From positions 1 through 15,967 of the forward strand of contig CAKPPI010000018.1 of the NCBI GenBank assembly GCA_934177545.1: a stretch of 15,967 nucleotides of DNA, read 5' to 3'. Source of the DNA: an uncultured Bacilli bacterium. GTDB taxonomy: Bacteria > Bacillota_I > Bacilli_A > RF39 > UBA660. Under the pieces are notes generated by a model. The model was not told the origin of the DNA. It made no database searches and saw only the letters and a program-made list of their open reading frames with translations. Below are positions 6,315-14,001 of this stretch, piece by piece. Made by a program: the position numbers and the translations under genes. Each line of letters opens with the position of its first letter. Within the stretch, counting starts at the first letter, position 1.

Positions 6315-8294
6315 ATGAAAAAAGTAGATCTTGGAAAAGAAAATATTAATAAACTATTAATTTCATTTGCTATACCTTGTGTTATTAGTATGCTTATAAA
6401 TTCAGTTTATAATATTGTTGATCAAATCTTTATTGGAAAAGGAGTAGGTACATTAGGAAATGCTGCTACTAATGTTATTTTTCCTTTAGTTATTATTTTT
6501 AATGCAGTAGCAGGACTTATTGGTAATGGAGCAGCCGCTAATTTATCTCTAAAACTAGGTGAAGGTAAAAAAGAAGAAGGAGGTAAAATAGTAGGAAATG
6601 CAGTTACTGTTTCTATAATCTTTTCTATAATACTAAGTGTTATTGCTTATTTCTTCTTACCAAAACTAGTTTATATGTTTGGTTGTACTAAAAATGTTTA
6701 TCAGTATGCGATAGATTATGGAAGAATAATCATTCTTGGAGCTCAATTTATGATAATTTATTCAGCATTATCACAGTTAATTAGAGCAGATGGTTCACCA
6801 AAATACTCAATGGTTTTACTAGTAGTAGGAGCTATTCTAAACATTATACTAGATCCAATCTTTATCTTTACCTTTAATATGGGAGTAAAAGGAGGAGCTA
6901 TTGCTACAGTTATTGGTCAAATAGTATCATTTGTAATGGCAATACTTTATCTTAGAAAAGTAAAATCAGTAAAACTAGAAAAGGAATCATTTAAATTAGA
7001 TAAGAGTATTACAAGAACTTTAGGACTTGGCTTGTCATCATTTATTACTCAATCAACAGTCCTTGCTTTATTTGTTTTCATGAATAATATGATGACTAAG
7101 TATGGAGCTTTAACTAAATATGGAGCAGATATACCATTATCAGTTTATGGAGTTATCTCTAAGATAAATAGTCTATATATTTCTACTATCTTAGGAATAT
7201 CTATTGGAGCCCAACCTATTATTGGTTTTAATTATGGAGCAGGAAACTATGAAAGAGTAAAAGAAACATTAAGAAAAGTACTAACTATAAACTTAGTAGT
7301 TGGATTAATATTCAATATTATTTTCTATCTTTTCCCAAAAGAGATAGTTAGTATCTTTATTACAAATAGTGATCCTAATTATAAATTATTCTTAGAGTTT
7401 GCTGTTATAATATGTCATTCATTCTTATTAGTAATGGGACTTAACTTCTTAGAAATGACAACTTCAATTACTGTACAATCTCTTGGAAATGTTAAGAAAG
7501 CGACAATGGTATCTTTTATAAGACAAATAATTTTATTTATTCCAATCGCTTGTTTTATGGCTATTTATTTACATAAAGGTATCTATGGAGTGTTAAATGC
7601 AGGACCAATCGCTGATGCCATAACATTCTTTATTGCCTTAGTCATTTTCTATTCTGAATATAGAAAACTATCTATTAAAGAAAAACCTACTAATCTAGAA
7701 GATATAAAGGTTAATAATACTTATAAAGGTAAAAAGATAGTAATAACTATATCTCGTGAGTATGGTAGTGGTGGACACTATGTAGGAGAACTACTTGCTA
7801 AGAGAATGGGAATTAACTTTTATGATAAGAATTTAATAAATCTAATTAGTAAGAAAAGTGGATTATCTAAAGAATATGTAGAAGAAAATAGTCAGAAGCT
7901 TGCCTCATTTAAGTATATAGATAATAATGATGATAGAATCTTTATAGCAGAAGAAAAAGTTATAAAAGATCTAGCAAATAAAGAGTCTTGTGTTATTGTT
8001 GGACGTTGTGCTGACTATATCCTAAAAGATAATAAAGATACTATTAAAGTATTCTTATATAGTAGTAGTCAAGATAAAGTTAAAAGAGCAGTTAAATACT
8101 ATAACTTAGAAGAAGATAAAGCTTTAAAAGAAATAAATAAGATAAATAGTGAAAGAGCAAAACATTATAAGTATTATACTAATAGAGATTGGTATGATTT
8201 TGCTAATTATGATATAGCTTTAAATGTTGATTATTTAGGAGTAGAGAAAACAGCTGAATTATTAGAACAAGTAATAAGAGAAGTTAGTCATTAA
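6315..8294 (+). CDS. MATE family efflux transporter fused to a cytidylate-kinase-like domain
   Basis: Residues 1 to about 452 are a MATE-type antiporter of the MOP superfamily. It has the N-terminal VYNIVDQIFIG (31-41), IRADGSPKYSM beginning at 156, many hydrophobic helices consistent with twelve segments, and an internal two-fold repeat. MATE proteins export drugs or metabolites using Na+ or H+ gradients. After a short polar linker, residues 471-659 form a separate cytoplasmic domain of the cytidylate-kinase-like type (Cytidylate_kin2-like). It shows VITISREYGSGG (476-487, a nucleotide-binding loop), FYDKNL, IVGRCADYIL (GRC at 563-565) and a C-terminal NRDWYDFANYDIALNVD region. Ordinary MATE proteins are about 450 residues, so the extra 190 are a true extension in one open frame. 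The kinase reaction and its link to transport are unknown. Its own promoter precedes it, and a terminator overlaps its 3' end. Confidence 0.92.
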   Translation: MKKVDLGKENINKLLISFAIPCVISMLINSVYNIVDQIFIGKGVGTLGNAATNVIFPLVIIFNAVAGLIGNGAAANLSLKLGEGKKEEGGKIVGNAVTVSIIFSIILSVIAYFFLPKLVYMFGCTKNVYQYAIDYGRIIILGAQFMIIYSALSQLIRADGSPKYSMVLLVVGAILNIILDPIFIFTFNMGVKGGAIATVIGQIVSFVMAILYLRKVKSVKLEKESFKLDKSITRTLGLGLSSFITQSTVLALFVFMNNMMTKYGALTKYGADIPLSVYGVISKINSLYISTILGISIGAQPIIGFNYGAGNYERVKETLRKVLTINLVVGLIFNIIFYLFPKEIVSIFITNSDPNYKLFLEFAVIICHSFLLVMGLNFLEMTTSITVQSLGNVKKATMVSFIRQIILFIPIACFMAIYLHKGIYGVLNAGPIADAITFFIALVIFYSEYRKLSIKEKPTNLEDIKVNNTYKGKKIVITISREYGSGGHYVGELLAKRMGINFYDKNLINLISKKSGLSKEYVEENSQKLASFKYIDNNDDRIFIAEEKVIKDLANKESCVIVGRCADYILKDNKDTIKVFLYSSSQDKVKRAVKYYNLEEDKALKEINKINSERAKHYKYYTNRDWYDFANYDIALNVDYLGVEKTAELLEQVIREVSH

Positions 8295-8310
8295 TGATTA
8301 ACTTTTTTCT
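8283..8310 (+). terminator. Terminator built into the end of the MATE fusion gene
   Basis: GTTAGTCAT (8283-8291) pairs with ATGATTAAC (8294-8302) with one G-U, then T6 (8303-8308). The left arm encodes the last sense codons and the stop lies in the loop and right arm. Confidence 0.7.
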
Positions 8311-8332
8311 ATAAAATTAAAAAAAAGTATAG

Positions 8333-8356
8333 TATAATTAATAGTGTGAGGTAGAC
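8333..8356 (+). promoter_or_regulatory. Promoter of the lipid-acylation operon
   Basis: TATAAT (8333-8338) is a perfect -10. No clear -35 lies 17 bases upstream, where the DNA is an A-rich tract. TGAGGT before the ATG at 8357 is the SD, so the leader is only about a dozen bases. Confidence 0.5.
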
Positions 8357-8941
8357 ATGAAAGATGAAATTTTATATAAAATATCAAGACCAGTAATTAG
8401 AGTACTATTTAATTTTTTTTATAGACCAACTTATATAGGAAGAGAAAATATTCCTCCTAGTGGTAGTTTTGTTTTAGCAGGTAATCATACGAGTTATTTA
8501 GATCCATTACTATTAATGTCAGCTTCTAAAAGAACTATTCACTTTCTAGCTAAAGATAGTTTGGTAAAAGGAGTTAAAGGATTAGTCTTTAAACATATGG
8601 GAATAATTCCTGTTAATAGAAAGATTCATGATAAAGATGCTTTAAGAAATGCTAAGGAAGCTTTAAATAATAAAAAAGTAATAGGAATATTTCCAGAAGG
8701 TACTATTAATAGAACAGAAGATATGACTCTTCCTTTTAAAATAGGAGCAGTTAAAATGGCTAAAGATACAGATACCTTATTAGTACCTTTTACAATTACT
8801 AATAAATATAAACTATTTAGAAAAAGTGTCACTATTGAGTTTTATAAACCATATAAAGTAGTAGATGAGTTAGATATAGAAAATAATAAATTAAGAAGTT
8901 TTATTAGTAGTGAACTTAAAAGAAAGAAGGTTAACAATTGA
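8357..8941 (+). CDS. plsC: 1-acyl-sn-glycerol-3-phosphate acyltransferase (PlsC-type), first copy
   Basis: PlsC-family enzymes transfer an acyl chain to the sn-2 position of lysophosphatidic acid to give phosphatidic acid at the inner membrane face. The catalytic HX4D motif is at His44-Asp49 (NHTSYLDP). The substrate-binding FPEGT is at 112-116 with a following Arg119, and IPVNR is at 84-88. At 194 residues it is a compact but complete member; the N-terminal hydrophobic stretch (13-22) may contact the membrane. It is first in a unit with an acyl-adenylate ligase, a second PlsC and MgtC. Its TGA overlaps the TTG start of the ligase by four bases, implying coupled translation. Acyl donor (acyl-ACP, acyl-CoA or acyl-phosphate) and acceptor cannot be told from sequence; another lysophospholipid acceptor is possible. 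Confidence 0.9.
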   Translation: MKDEILYKISRPVIRVLFNFFYRPTYIGRENIPPSGSFVLAGNHTSYLDPLLLMSASKRTIHFLAKDSLVKGVKGLVFKHMGIIPVNRKIHDKDALRNAKEALNNKKVIGIFPEGTINRTEDMTLPFKIGAVKMAKDTDTLLVPFTITNKYKLFRKSVTIEFYKPYKVVDELDIENNKLRSFISSELKRKKVNN

Positions 8942-10707
8942 GTATATTAGATATGAAGTTTTTTAGATTTTTAGGATTTAAGAAGAAGCCTAAAGCTCCT
9001 TGGAGTAAATACTATAAGAAAGGGGATATGAATCTTTATATACCAGATATATCCTTGTATGATAATTTTAAAAGAAATATGAAGAAGTATCCTAATAACA
9101 ATGCTTTTGATTATTTTGGAAAGAAGACTACTTATAGAGAGTTATTAAGAGAAGTTGATTTATGTGCTAATTCTTTCTTAAGTTATGGAATAAGAAAGAA
9201 TGATGTAGTAACTATTTGTATGCCTAATACTCCAGAAGGGGTTATTTCTTTTCTAGCTTTAAATAAGATAGGAGCTATATCTAATATGCTTCATCCTTTA
9301 GCTAGTGAAAATGAAATAAGAGATGATTTAATTAATACAGGATCAGTTATGATGGTTTTAATTGATATGGATTATTATAAGTTAAAGAATGTGATTGAAG
9401 CAACAGACGTTTATAAGATAATACTAGTAAGACCAAGTGACTCGATGCCATTTTTGACTAAAGTAGGATATAATTTATCAATAGGATTAAAGACTAAATT
9501 ACCTAAGAATAATAGTAAATATGTTTATTGGGATCAGTTTATGAATAGTGGTAAGGATTATAAGAGCGACTATCATTTCCTAGGTAGAAAAAACTCACCA
9601 GCTGTTATGCTTCATAGTGGAGGATCAACTGGTAGCCCTAAGGCAATTGTCTTATCAAATGGTAATTTTATTGCTCTAACTGAACAAGCAAAGATTGTCT
9701 TTGATGAGTTAGAAGTAGGGGATAAATGTTTATCAATAATGCCTATTTTTCATGGCTTTGGTTTAGGTGTATGTGTTTATGCTCCATTATGTGTAGGAGC
9801 AGAATGTATTTTAATTCCCCAGTTTAAAGCCCAAGAGTTTGATAAGATTCTAATGAAACATAGACCAGAATTTGTAATTGGTGTTCCTACTTTATTTGAA
9901 GCGATGATGAAGAGTGAAAGACAAGATAGGATTAAACTTAATTATATAAAATATATTATATCTGGTGGGGATACCTTAAGTCTTAGTCTAGAAAAAAGAA
10001 TAAATAAATACTTAAGTGAACATGGAGCAAGTACTAGAATAGTACAAGGTTATGGAATGAGTGAATGTTTAGCAGCTGTTTGTCTAGGATTTAAGAACAT
10101 CTTAGAATATGGTTCAATTGGTATTCCTTTTCCAGGATGTTATATTGGTATATTTAATGAGTCGGATATCGAAGTACCATATGGTAGTGAGGGAGAAATT
10201 TGTATCAGTGGGCCTAATGTCATGCTAGGATACTATAATAATGAGAAAGAAACTAATGGAGCTCTTCATATTCATGATGATGGTAATGTTTGGCTTCATT
10301 CTGGTGATTTGGGAGTGATGGATAAAAATGGCTTCATAAAGTATACAGGTCGTTTAAAAAGACTAATAGTAACATCAGGCTATAATGTTTATCCAGTACA
10401 AATAGAAGAAGTCTTAGAAAAGCATCCAGCTGTTATGTTATCTAGTGTGGTAGGAATTCCTCATCCTTATAAACAAGAAGTACCTAAAGCCTTTATTGTC
10501 TTAAATAAAGGATATAGAGAAACTGAAGAACTAGTCAAAGAATTAAAAGAACTTTGTAGTAAAAACTTACCAAGATATGCTAAAGTATATGAATATGAGT
10601 TTAGAAAGTCACTACCTAGAACAATGGTTGGGAAAGTTGATTTTAGAAAACTGCAAGAAGAAAACAATAAACTAAGGAGAGAAGAACGTGGGAAAGAAAA
10701 GATTTAA
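8938..10707 (+). CDS. Acyl-adenylate-forming ligase (long-chain fatty acid CoA/ACP ligase-like)
   Basis: This is an ANL-superfamily enzyme that activates a carboxylic acid, probably a fatty acid, with ATP and passes the acyl group to a thiol carrier. The P-loop-like motif SGGSTGSPK is at 227-235 and YGMSE at 372-376. The hinge region includes HSGDLG (454-459), and YTGRLKRLIVTSGYNVYP follows it. The catalytic Lys566 lies in PRTMVGKVDFR near the end. Length 589 is normal. TTG at 8938 is preferred because AGAAGG lies seven bases upstream and it overlaps the previous stop; an in-frame ATG at 8953 is the alternative. It is flanked by two PlsC-type genes, as if the two activities of the fused E. 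coli Aas protein were split. That suggests salvage of free fatty acids or lysolipids. Substrate chain length is unknown. Confidence 0.9.
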   Translation: MSILDMKFFRFLGFKKKPKAPWSKYYKKGDMNLYIPDISLYDNFKRNMKKYPNNNAFDYFGKKTTYRELLREVDLCANSFLSYGIRKNDVVTICMPNTPEGVISFLALNKIGAISNMLHPLASENEIRDDLINTGSVMMVLIDMDYYKLKNVIEATDVYKIILVRPSDSMPFLTKVGYNLSIGLKTKLPKNNSKYVYWDQFMNSGKDYKSDYHFLGRKNSPAVMLHSGGSTGSPKAIVLSNGNFIALTEQAKIVFDELEVGDKCLSIMPIFHGFGLGVCVYAPLCVGAECILIPQFKAQEFDKILMKHRPEFVIGVPTLFEAMMKSERQDRIKLNYIKYIISGGDTLSLSLEKRINKYLSEHGASTRIVQGYGMSECLAAVCLGFKNILEYGSIGIPFPGCYIGIFNESDIEVPYGSEGEICISGPNVMLGYYNNEKETNGALHIHDDGNVWLHSGDLGVMDKNGFIKYTGRLKRLIVTSGYNVYPVQIEEVLEKHPAVMLSSVVGIPHPYKQEVPKAFIVLNKGYRETEELVKELKELCSKNLPRYAKVYEYEFRKSLPRTMVGKVDFRKLQEENNKLRREERGKEKI

Positions 10708-11299
10708 AGGAGAGATAGGTTATTCATTATTAACACCTATTATGCGAGTACTATTTAGATTTTATTATAATCCGAAGATAATTAATAAAGAAGTAATACC
10801 AAAAGAAGGACCTATCTTAATAGTAGGTAACCATAAACATATTTATGATCAATGCCTAACGATAATGGCTACTAAAAGAGTAATACACTATATGGCTAAG
10901 AAAGAATACTTTGACGGTAAAATGGCTTGGTTTTTCAAACTAGTTGGTTGTATTCCTGTTGATAGAAGTATAAAAGATCATAATGCTACTGATAAAGCTT
11001 TGAAAGTATTAAATAGTGGAGGAGCTATAGGATTATTCCCCGAAGGAACTAGAAATAAAACAAAAGATGTTTTCTTGCTACCATTTAAGTTTGGAACGGT
11101 ATCCATGGCTAAAAAGACTAATGCTACTATCATCCCTTTCGGACTTACTGGAGACTATAAATTTAGAAGTAAAAACTTAACTATTAGATATGGTACTCCT
11201 TTTAAAGTAGGAGAGATGGACTTAGAAGATGCTAATAAGAAGCTATATGAAGAAGTAGAAAGATTAATGAGAGAAAATTTAGAAGGAGAGGAAAAATAA
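10688..11299 (+). CDS. plsC: PlsC-type glycerophospholipid acyltransferase, second copy
   Basis: Second acyltransferase of the same superfamily as the gene at 8357, clearly paralogous. The two share the length, the NPK/RPT-type N-terminus and the central layout. HX4D is His49-Asp54 in NHKHIYDQ, where the usual serine after HX is a histidine (His51). FPEGT is at 117-121 with Arg122, and IPVDR at 89-93. The start is GTG at 10688, supported by AGGAGA six bases upstream; it overlaps the ligase gene by 20 bases, so the genes are translationally coupled. The two paralogues probably differ in acceptor or acyl chain. The stop is four bases before the MgtC-family ATG. Confidence 0.9.
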   Translation: MGKKRFKGEIGYSLLTPIMRVLFRFYYNPKIINKEVIPKEGPILIVGNHKHIYDQCLTIMATKRVIHYMAKKEYFDGKMAWFFKLVGCIPVDRSIKDHNATDKALKVLNSGGAIGLFPEGTRNKTKDVFLLPFKFGTVSMAKKTNATIIPFGLTGDYKFRSKNLTIRYGTPFKVGEMDLEDANKKLYEEVERLMRENLEGEEK

Positions 11300-11303
11300 T
11301 ATT

Positions 11304-12023
11304 ATGATTTATCAAGACTTTTTATTAAGAATAATAGTTACCTTTGCTCTTAGTTTTGCAATAGGTCTTGAAAGACAATGGCGAAGAAGAGTAATTGGTT
11401 TAAGGACTAATGTATTAGTTTGTTTAGGATCGTTTCTATTTGTAAGCTTTTCTTTGCTTACTAATGCTAAAGACGTATCAAGAATAGCAGCCCAAGTAGT
11501 ATCTGGTATCGGTTTTTTAGGAGCTGGTGTTATCTTAAAAGATAAAGGTAATATCAAAGGACTAGATACGGCTGCTACTTTATGGTGTGATGCAGCGATT
11601 GGTACTTTATGTGCAGCAGGCTTTCTTTTAGAAGCGTTAGTTGGAACTTTATTTATTTTACTAGCTAATGTTGTTTTAAGAAATATAACTCGTAAGCTTA
11701 ATTTAAAACATATTGAAAAGATGCAGTTTGATAAATATAGGTTAAAAGTAGTAAGTAGTGAAGAACAAGAGTTTTTAATTAGAACTTTAATTAGTCAAAG
11801 TACTAATAAGACAGATGCTAGTTTAATTAGTATTGATACAACTGACTTAGATGATGATAAAATAAGAATAACTGCTACATTTAATGTTCCAAAGGATGGT
11901 ACTTCTTTATTAGAAGAATTAGTTAATAGAATAGTAATAGAGCCAGGAATTACTTCATCTGGTTGGAAAAAGATAACAGATACTAAAAATATAGAAGAAA
12001 TATTAGATGAAGAAGATATTTAG
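11304..12023 (+). CDS. MgtC/SapB family membrane protein
   Basis: The N-terminal half (about 1-130) is a hydrophobic membrane domain with the family signatures FAIGLERQWRRRVIGLRTN, VSGIGFLGAGVILKD and GLDTAATLWCDAAIGTLCAAG. The C-terminal half (about 135-239) is soluble and looks like the ACT-like domain of longer members. MgtC proteins in pathogens modulate ATP synthase and growth in low Mg2+; most bacterial relatives are of unknown role and are not Mg2+ pumps. The gene directly follows the second PlsC with a four-base gap, and GAGG lies 12 bases upstream, so it belongs to the lipid unit. I see no strong terminator behind it. Family assignment is firm; function here is not. Confidence 0.9.
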   Translation: MIYQDFLLRIIVTFALSFAIGLERQWRRRVIGLRTNVLVCLGSFLFVSFSLLTNAKDVSRIAAQVVSGIGFLGAGVILKDKGNIKGLDTAATLWCDAAIGTLCAAGFLLEALVGTLFILLANVVLRNITRKLNLKHIEKMQFDKYRLKVVSSEEQEFLIRTLISQSTNKTDASLISIDTTDLDDDKIRITATFNVPKDGTSLLEELVNRIVIEPGITSSGWKKITDTKNIEEILDEEDI

Positions 12024-12043
12024 GAATATGAATATAAAAAATA

Positions 12044-12099
12044 ATGACAAAAATCATATATTATGTGTTATACTTGAGAAAATGAGAGGTTATATGGAG
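12044..12099 (+). promoter_or_regulatory. Promoter and SD of the small membrane protein gene
   Basis: ATGACA (12044-12049), a 19-base spacer and TATACT (12069-12074), with TG one base before the -10, make a fair promoter. GGAG (12096-12099) lies eight bases before the ATG at 12108. Confidence 0.45.
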
Positions 12100-12107
12100 A
12101 TATAAAA

Positions 12108-12668
12108 ATGAATGAATTAAATAATAAATCAAATAATAATGGTGCTAGTTCTTCGAATAATATAACTGTAAATGATTCTTTTAAATCACAAGGAACATTT
12201 ACTAGTCAACAAATACCTAATAATATGTCTGATGAAGAACTATTGAAAGTATATGTTGGTAATAACTATGATAAATTTACTAAGCGTCACTTTAACTTTG
12301 CTGCTTTTTTCCTTTCCGACTTATATATGTTTTATAGGAAAATGTACTTACAAGGATTAATTGTTGATGCTATAAGTATTTGTAGTATTTATGCTTTCTT
12401 TTTTATTAAAAATGAACGACTAATTTTATTATTGAGTTTAATAGTTAGATTCGTTATAGGATTTATATTCAATAAGCTTTATTTAAAAAAAGCTACCAGT
12501 GAAATTAAAAAGATTAAAGAAACTGTTTCAAACGGAGATTTTAATATTGTGAGAGCTACTTGTGTTAGTAAGGGTGGTACTAGTATTGTTGCTACAATTA
12601 TAATGTTAATAGTTATAAGTATAATCTTTAGTATTATTATTGCTATTTTTGGATTAAATTATATGTGA
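12108..12668 (+). CDS. Small membrane protein, DUF2628-like
   Basis: Residues 1-40 are a low-complexity Asn/Ser-rich cytoplasmic tail. SDEELLKVYVGNNYDKF (41-57) leads to FNFAAFFLSDLYMFYRKMY (62-80), which resembles the signature of DUF2628-type proteins (an F-N-x-x-A-x-F-x-x-x-x-x-x-x-Y-R-K-M-Y pattern). Hydrophobic segments follow at about 82-100, 104-122 and 160-181, with a charged loop between the last two. Function of the family is not known; relatives often carry an N-terminal zinc ribbon, which is absent here. It has its own promoter and a terminator that reaches into the convergent rarA gene, so it is a single-gene unit. Family call is from memory of the motif, hence moderate. Confidence 0.7.
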   Translation: MNELNNKSNNNGASSSNNITVNDSFKSQGTFTSQQIPNNMSDEELLKVYVGNNYDKFTKRHFNFAAFFLSDLYMFYRKMYLQGLIVDAISICSIYAFFFIKNERLILLLSLIVRFVIGFIFNKLYLKKATSEIKKIKETVSNGDFNIVRATCVSKGGTSIVATIIMLIVISIIFSIIIAIFGLNYM

Positions 12669-12670
12669 GA

Positions 12671-12698
12671 GGAAGGTTAGTTGTTAGCCTTTCTTTTT
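12671..12698 (+). terminator. Terminator of the DUF2628-like gene, inside the 3' end of rarA
   Basis: GGAAGGTTAG (12671-12680) pairs with TTAGCCTTTC (12684-12693), with wobble pairs, across a 3-base loop, then T5 (12694-12698). The right arm is also the last codons and stop of rarA on the other strand. The minus-strand reading lacks a T-tract after the stem, so it works in one direction only. Confidence 0.6.
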
Positions 12699-13898
12699 CA
12701 TTGATTCAATAAAATCATAATAATTTTTTATATTCTTTTCATAACCAGTTGTTTTTGGATGATAATATTTCTTTCCTTTAAGCTTTTTAGGAAGATACTC
12801 TTGATAAACATAAGAATTAGGATAATCATGAGGATATAAATATTCTTTAGAGTCAGTCTTTATATGGTTAGGGACATTACCAGTATTACCTTTTTCTATA
12901 TCTTCAATTGCTTCATCTAAGGCTAGGTGGGCGGTATTGCTTTTTGGTGATAAAGCCATTTCTGTGACAATAGTTCCAAGAGGAATTCTTGCCTCAGGCA
13001 GTCCAACTCGCTCTGCTGCTTCTATAGCTGCTATAACTTTTGGACCAATACTAGGATTAGCTAGACCAATATCTTCGTAAGCGATAACACTCATTCTACG
13101 ATAAATACTATCTAAATCTCCTTCTGTTATTAATCTTGCTAGATAGTGTAGACTAGCATCAACATCGCTTCCTCTAATTGATTTTTGAAAAGCGGATAAG
13201 ACATCGTAATGACCATCACCATTTTTATCACTAAAGAAAACGGGCTTAGAGTTGATTTGCTTTACTAGATTAATATCTACTTTTTGATCATTACTAGCAT
13301 AGAAGGCAATCTCTAAAAGATTATAAGCGTAACGAAGATCACTTCCTGCTAAGTTAGCAATATATTTAATAGTATCATCATCAATAGTAATACCTTCAAG
13401 ATAACTTGATTTAACGGCTTTATTTAATCCTTCAATAATATCAGTAGTTTCTAACTCGTTAAGTTCAAATAACTGACATCTACTTCTAATAGCTGGATTA
13501 ATAGCATGATAAGGATTAGAGGTAGTCATTCCAATAAGAGTTATTAAACCACTTTCTAACTGGGGTAAGAGTAAATCCTGTTTATCCTTATTAAGACGAT
13601 GAATCTCATCCATGATAAGAATCATACCATTATAAATTTTAGCTTCAGAAACAACGGTATCAAAATCTTTCTTATTATTAATAGTAGCATTTAAAAAACG
13701 ATAAGGCATATCTAAATCATTAACAATAGACTTAGCAATAGAGGTTTTTCCAATACCTGGTTTTCCATATAAAATCATCGAAACTAGTTTTTTCTTTTCT
13801 ACTAAGTTTCTTAAAATTGCTCCTTTTCCAATTAAATGCTTTTGTCCTAAAACATCATTTAAAGATTTAGGTTCTAGTTTTTTTGCTAATGGTTCCAT
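12684..13898 (-). CDS. rarA: Replication-associated recombination protein A (RarA/MgsA AAA+ ATPase)
   Basis: RarA (MgsA, eukaryotic WRNIP1) is a clamp-loader-like AAA+ ATPase acting at stalled replication forks. Numbering from the upstream GTG at 13913, Walker A is GKPGIGKT (50-57), with Lys in place of the usual second residue, and Walker B is DEIHR (102-106). TTSNP is sensor 1 and SRCQLF carries the arginine finger. The C-terminal half has the RarA-specific tetramerisation region, including SAFQKSIRGSDVDAS and MALSPKSN. I place the start at ATG 13898 (MEPLAKKLEP), matching the usual N-terminus. GTG 13904 has the best SD spacing (AGGAAG at 13913-13918, eight bases away). GTG 13913 touches the SD and is unlikely. 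Convergent with the DUF2628-like gene and divergent from mutS. Confidence 0.93.
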   Translation of the reverse strand: MEPLAKKLEPKSLNDVLGQKHLIGKGAILRNLVEKKKLVSMILYGKPGIGKTSIAKSIVNDLDMPYRFLNATINNKKDFDTVVSEAKIYNGMILIMDEIHRLNKDKQDLLLPQLESGLITLIGMTTSNPYHAINPAIRSRCQLFELNELETTDIIEGLNKAVKSSYLEGITIDDDTIKYIANLAGSDLRYAYNLLEIAFYASNDQKVDINLVKQINSKPVFFSDKNGDGHYDVLSAFQKSIRGSDVDASLHYLARLITEGDLDSIYRRMSVIAYEDIGLANPSIGPKVIAAIEAAERVGLPEARIPLGTIVTEMALSPKSNTAHLALDEAIEDIEKGNTGNVPNHIKTDSKEYLYPHDYPNSYVYQEYLPKKLKGKKYYHPKTTGYEKNIKNYYDFIESMKKKG

Positions 13899-13925
13899 AT
13901 TCACTTTTATCACTTCCTAGGACTT

Positions 13926-13934
13926 ATTTTATCA
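13926..13934 (-). promoter_or_regulatory. rarA promoter -10
   Basis: On the minus strand TGATAAAAT is an extended -10 (TAAAAT at 13926-13931). Start would be near 13919, directly at the AGGAAG ribosome site, which supports a start codon at 13904 or 13898 over 13913. Confidence 0.4.
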
Positions 13935-13943
13935 CGAATTTTC

Positions 13944-13972
13944 TTGTTCAAAAACAAAATTTTAGCTATAAT
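13944..13972 (+). promoter_or_regulatory. mutS promoter
   Basis: TATAAT (13967-13972) is a perfect -10; TTGTTC (13944-13949) at 17 bases is a weak -35. It lies beside the divergent rarA promoter. GGAAG seven bases before ATG 14002 is the SD. Confidence 0.5.
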
Positions 13973-14001
13973 AGATGGTGTTAGAAGTTGGAAGTGAAAT
14001 T

